A DNA stretch of 32,982 nucleotides, taken from NCBI GenBank assembly GCA_018823135.1, contig JAHJJF010000105.1, positions 1 to 32,982 of the forward strand. The letters run 5' to 3'. Of this stretch, positions 8,200 through 15,573 are shown piece by piece. Within the stretch, counting starts at the first letter, position 1, and each line of letters opens with the position of its first letter. A model generated the notes under the pieces. That model worked only from the letters and a program-made list of their open reading frames with translations, was not told the DNA's origin and searched no databases. Made by a program: the position numbers and the translations under genes. Source of the stretch: Pseudomonadota bacterium. GTDB taxonomy: Bacteria > Desulfobacterota > Desulfobulbia > Desulfobulbales > CALZHT01.

Positions 8200-9495
8200 A
8201 TGAAAATTCTTCTCATAAATCCGCCGAACTGCGGAAAAAGCATCCCGGAAGAACGCTACGGCATTGATTCCATCAAACAGATTTTTCGCGGTGAACCTCT
8301 GGCACTGGAAGTTCTTGCCGGCAATCTTGATGATCATGAAGTCAGGATAATCGACCTCAAGGTTGAACCGGGCGGCCTTGATTCTCTCCTGGTCGACTTC
8401 ATTCCAGACCTTGCAGGAATTACCAGTGTCACTTGCGAAGCCAACACGGTGCTCATCCTTGCCGAAAAGGTAAAGAAACTCTCCGAAGCTCTTGTTATTG
8501 TGGGCGGCATCCATGCCAGCAATGATCCGGAGTTTTTCAATAAACCAAATATTGACTGGGTCGTTCTCGGACTCGGCAAGGCAAGTTTTCGTGAGCTGGT
8601 CCAGGCCTTAGAAACAAAAGGAAATACAGAAAATATCCCGGGAGTGGCCAAAACCAGTCCCGGAAAGCCGTTAACATATACAAAAAGAAATTACAGCACC
8701 CTGGATCTGGTAGACAACAAACCCCCGTGCTACGTGCTTGTTGAAAAGTACCGCGACACTTACATAATGAAATCTTTGGGCCGGAAAATGGGATTTGTCG
8801 CAACCGCCTTTGGCTGCCCTTTTGCCTGTTCTTTCTGCTGTATCTCGGGACTTACCGGCAGACGCTATATCACCCATCAAACTGAATCGGTGATCCGCGA
8901 TATCGGCCTCCTTGGTGATATTGAAATAATTCGCCTCCTTGACGCCAACACCTTCGGAGATCTGGATCACGCAAGAAAGCTGGCACAAGCAGTCAAGGAA
9001 GCTGGCATCAACAAACAGTTTCTTGCTGACGTACGATCGGATACGGTTGTCAGCCATCCGGATCTGATGCGTGAATGGAAAGAAATCGGCCTGCGTGCGG
9101 TAATCATCGGCTTTGAAGAAATCAGCGATGAAGCGCTCAAGAAACTCAATAAAGCCAACAAGGCGGAAATCAATACGGAATCGATCCGCATCCTCCATGA
9201 CCTTGGGATCACGGTGATCGGCGACTTTATTATTTCCCCTGATTATGACGAACAACAGTTTGACGCACTGGCCGGATATATTAAAGACAACAAGGTCGAC
9301 CTGCCGATCCCGTCTGTGTTGACGCCTTTGCCGGGGACGCAATTATTCGAAACACTAAAGGAAAAAATTGTCATCAGCGACTTAGACTATTATACTTTTA
9401 CCAACGCCGTGATTCCAACCAGGCTGGATGAACAGGTTTTTTATGAAAAATATGCGGCCCTGATCAAAGAGAGCCACAAGGACGCTAAACTCTGA
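8200..9495 (+). CDS. Cobalamin-binding-domain radical SAM enzyme
   Basis: Radical SAM protein of 431 residues. It begins MKILLINPP, the typical start of a B12-binding Rossmann domain, with VIVGGIHAS near residues 99-107. The Fe-S motif is CPFACSFC (Cys206, Cys210, Cys213). The TIM-barrel part contains IIGFEEISDEALKKLNK, usual for the BchE/HpnJ-like group. These enzymes carry out methylations, ring closures and rearrangements. The ATG at 8200 is chosen because translation from 8152 or 8182 adds an unrelated leader. It is separated from the upstream lipoprotein by 157 bases and from the KAS III gene by 217, so it may have its own promoter. The second B12-type enzyme at 15573-17021 is a distinct paralogue. 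Confidence 0.88.
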   Translation: MKILLINPPNCGKSIPEERYGIDSIKQIFRGEPLALEVLAGNLDDHEVRIIDLKVEPGGLDSLLVDFIPDLAGITSVTCEANTVLILAEKVKKLSEALVIVGGIHASNDPEFFNKPNIDWVVLGLGKASFRELVQALETKGNTENIPGVAKTSPGKPLTYTKRNYSTLDLVDNKPPCYVLVEKYRDTYIMKSLGRKMGFVATAFGCPFACSFCCISGLTGRRYITHQTESVIRDIGLLGDIEIIRLLDANTFGDLDHARKLAQAVKEAGINKQFLADVRSDTVVSHPDLMREWKEIGLRAVIIGFEEISDEALKKLNKANKAEINTESIRILHDLGITVIGDFIISPDYDEQQFDALAGYIKDNKVDLPIPSVLTPLPGTQLFETLKEKIVISDLDYYTFTNAVIPTRLDEQVFYEKYAALIKESHKDAKL

Positions 9496-9589
9496 TAGAA
9501 TTTATTGAAAGACAAACCTTACAATATGTGGCGAGTTCAGCTCGCTGATTTATGACATGAACCAGTTTAAGAATAATTTCGAGGTATTC

Positions 9590-9655
9590 AGTCTATTGGC
9601 TGAAGGTATTTAGGCCATAGGCTGTTAGGCTGACAACACCCATCATCAGCCTGAA
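9590..9655. repeat. Degenerate intergenic repeat with small stem-loop
   Basis: The spacer contains several copies of a GGCTG/AGGC-like word, and ends in an inverted repeat AGGCTGA (9627-9633) and TCAGCCT (9646-9652). It has low complexity and no coding potential, and lies just before the KAS III gene. Confidence 0.35.
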
Positions 9656-9712
9656 AAGCTTACTTTGCCTCAAAAAATCATCTCAGGCGGCGAAGACCGT
9701 AGTGACAACATA

Positions 9713-10861
9713 ATGGAAGCATATATAACCGACATTTCAAGTTTCCTGCCCAATGCACCGGTAGGAAACGATCAGATGGAAGAAATCCTCGGGATGGTCA
9801 ATCAACTCCCCTCGCGGACCAGGAAAATCATCCTCAGAAACAACAAGATTGATACGCGATATTACGCCATTGACCCGGCCACGGGCAAAATAACCCACAC
9901 CAATGCGCAGCTTGCCGCCGAAGCAATCCGTAAACTCAATCCCCACGATAATTTTTCCATCAACGAGATCAAATGCCTCTGCTGCGGCACTTCGTCGCCG
10001 GACCAGCTCATGCCGGGACACGCCTCAATGGTTCATGGCGAACTGGGGAGCAACCCCTGTGAAATCGTCAGCACGGCAGGCATCTGTCTTTCCGGACTTA
10101 CCTCCCTCAAGTATGCGGTTATGAATGTCGCCCTGGGGCTTACGGAAAACGCAGTGGCATGCGGCTCGGAGAACTCATCGACGTTTATGCGGACTCAGTT
10201 CTGCGGCGCGGTTGACAAAAAAAAGGCGGAAGAACTTCCGAAGCAACCGCAGTTGGGCTTTGATGCCGATTTCCTGCGCTGGATGTTATCGGACGGCGCC
10301 GGGGCATTATTTGTTGCCGGGAAAAAACCTGCCGACAAACTGGCCCTCAAGGTGGACTGGATTGAAATTCTTTCCTTTGCCAACCTGTTTGAAACCTGTA
10401 TGTACGCAGGGGCGAATAAAAATGAAGACGGCAGCCTTACGGGATGGCGCGAATATGCATCCCTCCAGGAATCGCTGAATACCGGCACCTTTCTGGTCAA
10501 GCAGGATGTGAAACTGCTGAATCAGGAGATCATGCCGGCTTCGACTCACCGTGCCCTTGCAAAACTCATTGAAAAATACAATTTAAAGCCAGAGGAAATA
10601 GACTGGTTCCTGCCCCATTATTCATCTGATTATTTCCGGAAAATTCTTTACCAGCACCTGGAAAAAATCGATTTCACCATCCCCTATGAAAAATGGTTCA
10701 CCAACCTTTATGAAATGGGCAATACCGGCGCTGCATCAATTTTCATCATCATGGAAGGGCTGTTCAAATCCGGAAAGCTCAAAAAAGGCGACAAGCTTCT
10801 TTGCTATATCCCTGAGAGCGGCAGATTTTCAATCGGCTATGTAATGCTTACAGTGGTTTGA
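9713..10861 (+). CDS. Beta-ketoacyl-ACP synthase III-like (FabH/KAS III)
   Basis: Thiolase-fold condensing enzyme of 382 residues, slightly longer than housekeeping FabH. The KAS III triad is visible: Cys125 in STAGICLSGL, His302 in WFLPHYSSDY and Asn337 in EMGNTGAAS. KAS III enzymes use acyl-CoA or acyl-ACP starters, and divergent members join two long acyl chains or form alkylresorcinol/pyrone rings. This one could prime the polyene or release it. The ATG at 9713 is preferred over a TTG at 9665, because the family's N-terminal YITDISSFLPN follows it directly. Its end overlaps the end of the convergent ACP gene by 14 bases. Confidence 0.9.
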   Translation: MEAYITDISSFLPNAPVGNDQMEEILGMVNQLPSRTRKIILRNNKIDTRYYAIDPATGKITHTNAQLAAEAIRKLNPHDNFSINEIKCLCCGTSSPDQLMPGHASMVHGELGSNPCEIVSTAGICLSGLTSLKYAVMNVALGLTENAVACGSENSSTFMRTQFCGAVDKKKAEELPKQPQLGFDADFLRWMLSDGAGALFVAGKKPADKLALKVDWIEILSFANLFETCMYAGANKNEDGSLTGWREYASLQESLNTGTFLVKQDVKLLNQEIMPASTHRALAKLIEKYNLKPEEIDWFLPHYSSDYFRKILYQHLEKIDFTIPYEKWFTNLYEMGNTGAASIFIIMEGLFKSGKLKKGDKLLCYIPESGRFSIGYVMLTVV

Positions 10862-11120
10862 TCTCTCGTTGGCTGCCGACAAACCCGGCAAGTGTTTTGA
10901 GCGACTGCAGGACCTCGCGACTGCGATCTTCAGAATCTATCCGCAGATTATACCGCTTCTGTAACGTAAAAACAATTTCTACTGCATCGAGAGAATCAAT
11001 TCCAAGGGGAGATTCCGGGCCGATCAGCGGCGCTTCAGGTGAAAAATCCTCTGGTATCGGCTCTGCAATCTTACATACTTCCACTATCATTTCGAGTATT
11101 TCCTGTTCCAGGGGATTCAT
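10848..11120 (-). CDS. Acyl carrier protein (second)
   Basis: Carrier protein of 90 residues. The phosphopantetheine motif is LGIDSLDAVEIVFTLQ, with the modified Ser in DSL. It differs from the other two ACPs by a Pro-rich stretch (IPEDFSPEAPLIGPESP) before the motif. The ATG at 11120 is preferred to an upstream one because a GAGGTG stretch lies at suitable distance. It is the last gene of the minus-strand module containing a ketosynthase, a BtrH-like acyltransferase and an ABC exporter, so it is the obvious carrier partner for them (inference). It converges on the KAS III gene with a 14-base overlap. Confidence 0.9.
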   Translation of the reverse strand: MNPLEQEILEMIVEVCKIAEPIPEDFSPEAPLIGPESPLGIDSLDAVEIVFTLQKRYNLRIDSEDRSREVLQSLKTLAGFVGSQREIKPL

Positions 11121-11176
11121 CCACCAACACCTCACATAGCGTTCGTTACTTTAACTACTCAGATTATCTCGTATCC

Positions 11177-11201
11177 GGGGACAGAATTGATTTATGTCCC
11201 C
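11177..11201. repeat. REP-like palindrome
   Basis: The arms GGGGACA (11177-11183) and TGTCCCC (11195-11201) flank an 11-base AT-rich loop. Palindromes of this GGGGACA...TGTCCCC type are known as dispersed intergenic repeats, in some genomes linked to REP-associated transposases. It sits between the ABC permease and the ACP gene. No transposase is nearby. Confidence 0.5.
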
Positions 11202-11232
11202 AAGACAAAAATTCCAGCAACCCAAAGACCCT

Positions 11233-12567
11233 TCATAATCCCGAGCGCACTTTCCTGAAAAGAAATATCCAGCCGATGATCATGGTCATTGCGAAAAAAC
11301 CTAACAGGCAGGCTATCTCAGGAACCACATCGCTGATCCCGCCGCCGCGCACAAAGATATCCATAAATGCTTCCAGAGCCCAGTTTAATGGTGACACAAC
11401 GCTGATCTGCTGCATGATTTTCGGCATGGCATAGACCGGCACCATGATGCCGCCGAGAGCGGCGGCGATGACCACGGAAATGGCGCCGAACATCGAGGCC
11501 TGCTCAAAGGTCCTTGAAATGGTGCCCAGCATGATTCCATACCCTGTGGCAGCAAGAGCAGCACTAAATAGTACAGCAATAACCGGCAGGAAGCCAGAGC
11601 CCATTTCCAGGGCCGGGGTGCCGAGCACAGGCAATAGATAGAGACCGATCAATACGATAAGCGCAAACTGGCAGCAACAGACCAGCAGATAGGCCATTAC
11701 CTTGCCGGAGAGTAAAGTAAGATAGGAGACAGGCATCGTCAGAAGTCTGGCAAGGGTGCCCTCCTGGCGTTCAACAATGAGCGATCCGGCCATGGGCACC
11801 ACAATAAAGAAAATGCCGAAGAGCGACCAGGCAGGAACATTCTGCTGGACAGAGGAAGGCGTTCGTTCGTAGCCGCTCTTAAAGGCCAGTTCTTCGCGGA
11901 CCGCGACAATTCTTTCTTCGCTCCAGGAAAAATTCATCTGCGGATTGCCAAGGGCGAATTGTCTTTCAAAAATCGGCCCCATGGTTTCCCGGATCATTCT
12001 GCCGATCTCTCCTGGAAGTTTCTCGGAAAATGCGGCGATCTTCTCTTTTACTTCGTTTCGGATAACTACCCGGTCCACCAGATTTATCACTGCAGCCCTG
12101 AATCCCACCCGCACCGCCGGATCAAAATATACCACAATATCCGAAGCCGTAAGTGCCTCGCTTGATACTTTTTCCTGCGAAAAGGTTCGCTCAATTTCTA
12201 TCCTGGCGCTCTTGCGTAATGATTCCGTAAGAGCCTCAGGAACGAGAACACCGAACTGATAGTCCCCTTGCTGGATGGCTGCGATCATCGATTCGGCATC
12301 TATCATGCCGCCATCAAGGTCTTTAACAAGATTAATTGCCCCAAGTTTTTTCAGTTCGTTTTCAATTGCTGATCCAAGATCGCTCTTGTCGTTATCGACA
12401 AAAAGGACATTTGTTTGACTTTCGCCGGTGATTTTATAGATATTTTCCTGAACCAGAGTGATGACTAAAACCAATACCGCAGGCATGACAAACAGCACCA
12501 GCATCCCGGCCCGATCCCGCCAGAGCAGGAGCAGCTCTTTATGAGCTGAAGCGAATAATCTACCCAT
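11233..12567 (-). CDS. ABC-2 type exporter permease
   Basis: Membrane subunit of 444 residues. One N-terminal membrane helix (AGMLVLFVMPAVLVLVITLV, about residues 20-40) is followed by a large extracytoplasmic region (about 45-240). Five further hydrophobic segments follow between about 245 and 440, the layout of ABC-2/YhgE-like permeases. It should pair with the ATPase encoded 268 bases upstream. A GAGGG site precedes the ATG. With the neighbouring acyltransferase and ACP, export of the lipid product or an intermediate is plausible. Alternatively it could export an unrelated drug or polyketide-like compound. Confidence 0.9.
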   Translation of the reverse strand: MGRLFASAHKELLLLWRDRAGMLVLFVMPAVLVLVITLVQENIYKITGESQTNVLFVDNDKSDLGSAIENELKKLGAINLVKDLDGGMIDAESMIAAIQQGDYQFGVLVPEALTESLRKSARIEIERTFSQEKVSSEALTASDIVVYFDPAVRVGFRAAVINLVDRVVIRNEVKEKIAAFSEKLPGEIGRMIRETMGPIFERQFALGNPQMNFSWSEERIVAVREELAFKSGYERTPSSVQQNVPAWSLFGIFFIVVPMAGSLIVERQEGTLARLLTMPVSYLTLLSGKVMAYLLVCCCQFALIVLIGLYLLPVLGTPALEMGSGFLPVIAVLFSAALAATGYGIMLGTISRTFEQASMFGAISVVIAAALGGIMVPVYAMPKIMQQISVVSPLNWALEAFMDIFVRGGGISDVVPEIACLLGFFAMTMIIGWIFLFRKVRSGL

Positions 12568-12697
12568 GGAGCCCTCTGGATGAAACGAAATTACTCAGTT
12601 GCATTATCATATCTATCTTTAATCCCTGACTCAACTTTCTGACTTTTATTATCTTATTGAATAATTTTAAGATCAGTTCCGTTTATTCACCGTCATA

Positions 12698-12768
12698 AGA
12701 ATTCAGGAGTCAGAATCCAGAAGAAATGCTGTGAAATCGATCATTCTGAATTCTGGCTTCTGAATTCT
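12698..12768. repeat. Imperfect 25-bp inverted repeat between ABC genes
   Basis: The arms 12698-12722 and 12744-12768 match at 22 of 25 positions and surround a 21-base loop. They are built from AGAATTCAG-like words; a related AGTCAG/AGAATTCAG run occurs at about 17158-17182. It splits the ATPase from the permease gene. Confidence 0.55.
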
Positions 12769-12835
12769 ATTGGAAAGCAACTTCGAACTCGCTGAATATT
12801 TTTTCTATTCAATCTGTTATGCCAACTCAGAAAGT

Positions 12836-13615
12836 TTAGTCCCTGAGATTCTTGCCGGTGAGATGAAAAAACAGGTCCTCAAGATTTGCGCAATCGGGCT
12901 GCTGATCAATGAGTTCAGTCGGCCTGCCGCAGGCAACCATTTGCCCCTGGTCAATTACCAGAACAGAGGAACACAGGGCCTGCGCCTCTTCCATGTAATG
13001 GGTGGTATAGACCATGGTTGTGCCGCTGTCTCTTAAGTGCTGTAATTTTTCGAGAATCAGGTTCCTTGACTGGGCGTCAATGCCCACCGTGGGCTCATCG
13101 AGGAAAAGGACCCTGGGGCGGTTCAAAACCCCGACGGCAAGATTGGCCCGTCTTTTCATGCCGCCGGAATAGGTATAAATCTGCTGGTCCGCCCGGTTCT
13201 CCAGACCAACCATAACAAGGGCTTCTTCCACCTGAATTTTCAGATCACTTCCCTTCAGGCCAAAAAGTCTGCCGAAATAATTAAGATTTTCTCTGGCGGT
13301 TAATTCCAGGTAAAGGGCGATGTGCTGAGGCACCAGGCTGATCAGGTTTCTTACTTTTCCGGGATGGGCCAGGGCGTCGACGCCGCAGATCGAAACCGTG
13401 CCGCTGTCCGGCCGCAGCAGGGTACTCATGATCGAAATCGCCGTGGTCTTTCCGGCGCCATTGGGGCCGAGGAGTCCAAAGATTTCTCCCTGCCGGATTG
13501 CAATGTCAAGACCTGCCAGCGCCGGGCGGGGAGCGCCTTTATATTGCTTGGTGATATTTTTTATAACTAGGGAATATTGGGCCGGATCGGCAATGCGTTG
13601 CGTATTATCAACCAT
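12836..13615 (-). CDS. ABC transporter ATP-binding protein
   Basis: ATPase of 259 residues. It shows Walker A GPNGAGKTT (about 53-61), signature YSGGMKRR (about 149-156), Walker B VLFLDEPTVGID and a switch His in YTTHYMEEA. These are the hallmarks of the DrrA/NatA-like group that pairs with ABC-2 permeases. It should energise the permease at 11233-12567. There is no convincing ribosome site before the ATG at 13615, and a strong terminator ends only 23 bases upstream, so its expression may depend on read-through or on antitermination (inference). Confidence 0.93.
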   Translation of the reverse strand: MVDNTQRIADPAQYSLVIKNITKQYKGAPRPALAGLDIAIRQGEIFGLLGPNGAGKTTAISIMSTLLRPDSGTVSICGVDALAHPGKVRNLISLVPQHIALYLELTARENLNYFGRLFGLKGSDLKIQVEEALVMVGLENRADQQIYTYSGGMKRRANLAVGVLNRPRVLFLDEPTVGIDAQSRNLILEKLQHLRDSGTTMVYTTHYMEEAQALCSSVLVIDQGQMVACGRPTELIDQQPDCANLEDLFFHLTGKNLRD

Positions 13616-13638
13616 GTCTATTTTTAATGCGAATGCCC

Positions 13639-13674
13639 AAAAAAAACAAGGCGGAACCGCTATCGCATCCGCCT
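13639..13674 (-). terminator. Intrinsic terminator after BtrH-like gene
   Basis: On the minus strand a 7-bp stem, AGGCGGA and TCCGCCT, with a 12-base loop is followed by TG and eight T residues. It lies 58 bases past the stop of the BtrH-like gene and just ahead of the ABC ATPase start. Confidence 0.72.
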
Positions 13675-13732
13675 AAAAGGTGTCTGTTTCCGCTCTATTA
13701 ACACATTAAGTTTGTTGGTGTTGAGCAAAGGG

Positions 13733-14734
13733 TCAGGAAACCAGGTCAAGAAGCTCCTGAAAAAGCCTTTCTTCCCGGGCGGCGCAATCGCGAATAACCT
13801 CGGCCATTGCCGGATAGGAATCCTCTTGCTGAGCGCGGCCTTTACAGTTTCTTGCGGCCTTGACCGCAAACTCACGCCAGCGGTCGCCGATTGCGGTCAT
13901 CTCCCTTGAAAGTTCGAGGAACCGGTCATTGCCCAAGACATCCGCCGCTTCCTGAAGGAATGCCGCATAGATGAAACGGAAACCAGCGCCGCCGGTGCCG
14001 ATTTCCTCCTGCATCCGCACCACTTGGCCAAGGGACAGGATGGCTTTTTCCATACCCAGTTTTTCAGGCCAGAGTTCAAGCCGCTTTGCAAGATAACGCA
14101 TGCCGGAAATCCCGATGATCGGTAAAGGGTATTTGAGCATCGCCTTTGAGGCTGCTTTGATCCCCAGTTTTACGGCGCGTGCCATATCAATTGTTTCAGG
14201 AACCTCAGTGAGATAATACATCTTACCCTTAGGAGGCAGCGGCCCTTTTGCAAAACGCGCCATCATCAGGTCATGGCGACCGCAGATAACCGGCTCAGGA
14301 AAAACCGGATCGCTGATCAGGTACTCACCGTCTTTGGTACCGAAGACCACCAGATTATGCATGTTGAAATGAAACCGGTAGGCGGGCGGAAAATACGGCA
14401 GCCACCAGGCGCCGGTCTGAAGCCCCACGGGAATACCATCAGCAATTTTTGCATCAAGGGCATCCATGGCCTTTTCAGGATTGCGGAATTTCTCTGTCTT
14501 GACTTTGACCCCCAGTGCCCTGGTGGCCCGGTTGAAAATCGCCCCGGTGGCTGATCTGAAAGTGGTGAGCGGCAGGTTGTTGAGTTTAATAAACGGGATA
14601 TAGCCAAAAAAAATTCCGGCACCGATGCCGAATGCCATGGCCTCGGAAACATTTATTCCATAATGGGATATGAGGTTTGCAGTCACACCGTTTTCACAAT
14701 GGGCGGACTGTCTGTGCGTAAAGTCTATTTTCAT
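13733..14734 (-). CDS. BtrH-like acyltransferase (BtrH_N family)
   Basis: Protein of 333 residues resembling BtrH, which in butirosin biosynthesis moves an acyl group from an ACP to an amine. The papain-like N-terminal domain shows the candidate catalytic Cys13 (AHCENGVTANLISHYG), the family pattern SEAMAFGIGAGIFFGY at 30-45, His126 in NMHNLVVFG and an Asp in ISDP at about 142. The remaining 180 residues are helical and resemble the usual C-terminal partner domain. With an ACP and ketosynthase in the same module, it probably transfers the acyl chain from ACP to an amine or hydroxyl acceptor. The acceptor is unknown. The gene is bounded by a palindromic element upstream and a terminator downstream. 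Confidence 0.82.
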   Translation of the reverse strand: MKIDFTHRQSAHCENGVTANLISHYGINVSEAMAFGIGAGIFFGYIPFIKLNNLPLTTFRSATGAIFNRATRALGVKVKTEKFRNPEKAMDALDAKIADGIPVGLQTGAWWLPYFPPAYRFHFNMHNLVVFGTKDGEYLISDPVFPEPVICGRHDLMMARFAKGPLPPKGKMYYLTEVPETIDMARAVKLGIKAASKAMLKYPLPIIGISGMRYLAKRLELWPEKLGMEKAILSLGQVVRMQEEIGTGGAGFRFIYAAFLQEAADVLGNDRFLELSREMTAIGDRWREFAVKAARNCKGRAQQEDSYPAMAEVIRDCAAREERLFQELLDLVS

Positions 14735-14757
14735 TTGTGACTCGAAATAATTTTTAA

Positions 14758-14940
14758 GCTGTTGTAAGAATGACCTTAAGGCGACTTGCGCCCGGCCCGA
14801 ACTTTGAAGCGATCAGGCCCAAAGGATGCGTGACAGGAAGTCACGCATCGACAAACCCGCAGGATGCGGGATTTTGTCGACCAGCGCAAAAGCACGGATC
14901 AACCGAAGCACCAACGCCGGGAAGGCATTCTTACAACAGC
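14758..14940. mobile_element. Candidate MITE-like structured element
   Basis: A perfect 15-bp inverted repeat (14758-14772 and 14926-14940) bounds a 183-base non-coding segment. Inside are two back-to-back hairpins. The first (14825-14849) has a perfect 10-bp stem and AGGAA loop. The second (14848-14880) has 8+5 paired bases, a two-base bulge and an AGGAT loop. No target duplication is evident and no transposase is present. It lies between the BtrH-like gene and the HTH-like gene. Confidence 0.55.
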
Positions 14941-14982
14941 AGGTATTTTGGAGCAATCTGCGAACACTTTATCGACATATTT

Positions 14983-15417
14983 TCATTTCATCTTTTTCTT
15001 TCTGCCCAGATATTCATCCGACATATTCGAAACGTCAATAAGTTCTTCCACGGTAATTTCAAAAACTGCCGCATACCTTGCAAGCATCGGCGGTTTCAGT
15101 TTCCTGAAAATCGACGGCCGCATATGCCGTTTGACGCGCCATTTGAACATGCCCACATAATTTGCCAGCAAGCCCATATCCATAAGATTCTTGGTCATAT
15201 GATAGGCCAGAGGACTCAACTCACCACCCCTGACCCGGCTGATAACATCGCGTAACTGATCGGCAATGATCTCCCAGGCCTGGGCGTTTGTAACATTCTT
15301 GGGCTCCCAGCCGGCACTGGGCACCAGTACATATCTGCCGTTTTCATCCACGGCATAGCAGACTTCCTTTAAGCCTTCGGCGATCCCCGTATCCTGCGGC
15401 ACTTCTTCCTTACGCAT
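14983..15417 (-). CDS. Uncharacterised protein with degenerate HTH-like C-terminus
   Basis: Small basic-ended protein of 144 residues that I do not recognise as a named family. The middle and C-terminus (LLANYVGMFKWRVKRHMRP, then a Leu/Ala-rich helix ending ITVEELIDVSNM) resemble a Cro/XRE helix-turn-helix, where the last helix typically ends in vs-eeL. The N-terminal part (GRYVLVPSAGWEPKNV) looks like a short beta domain. It could be a local regulator, which would make it the only regulator seen in the window, or a structural protein. Gene spacing (248 bases to the BtrH-like gene) leaves room for separate transcription. Confidence 0.7.
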   Translation of the reverse strand: MRKEEVPQDTGIAEGLKEVCYAVDENGRYVLVPSAGWEPKNVTNAQAWEIIADQLRDVISRVRGGELSPLAYHMTKNLMDMGLLANYVGMFKWRVKRHMRPSIFRKLKPPMLARYAAVFEITVEELIDVSNMSDEYLGRKKKMK

Positions 15418-15430
15418 AAATCAAACCTTT

Positions 15431-15573
15431 AGTGTCAGTCCTCAAATGAGGATTTTCCTTGAAGATCAAGGACTGCGAAAAAAATAAGCACAGGCATATA
15501 GATGATATTCCGAGCATAATTTTTTAAGCATGACGCCGATATTCGAGTAAAAGACCATTTGAGGACAGGCACT
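15431..15573. repeat. Long inverted repeat flanking a 107-base spacer
   Basis: The arms 15431-15448 and 15556-15573 match at 16 of 18 positions, with a shared GTCCTCAAATG core. The inner region has only small hairpins, such as CCTTGA-AGA-TCAAGG at 15457-15471. The right arm abuts the stop codon of the radical SAM gene. Confidence 0.5.

Noticed and set aside
8671-9342. Long open frame on the minus strand opposite the first B12 radical SAM gene
   Set aside because: It lies wholly opposite a gene with clear motifs and encodes no recognisable domain.
9590-9655. CRISPR-like repeats in the spacer before the KAS III gene
   Set aside because: The repeated words are short and irregular, and no spacer-length periodicity exists.
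12770-13036. Small plus-strand frame overlapping the ABC ATPase end
   Set aside because: Most of it is antisense to the ATPase, and the rest is repeat-derived.
14758-14940. Integron attC site
   Set aside because: It has no clear core-site consensus, and no integrase or cassette array is present.
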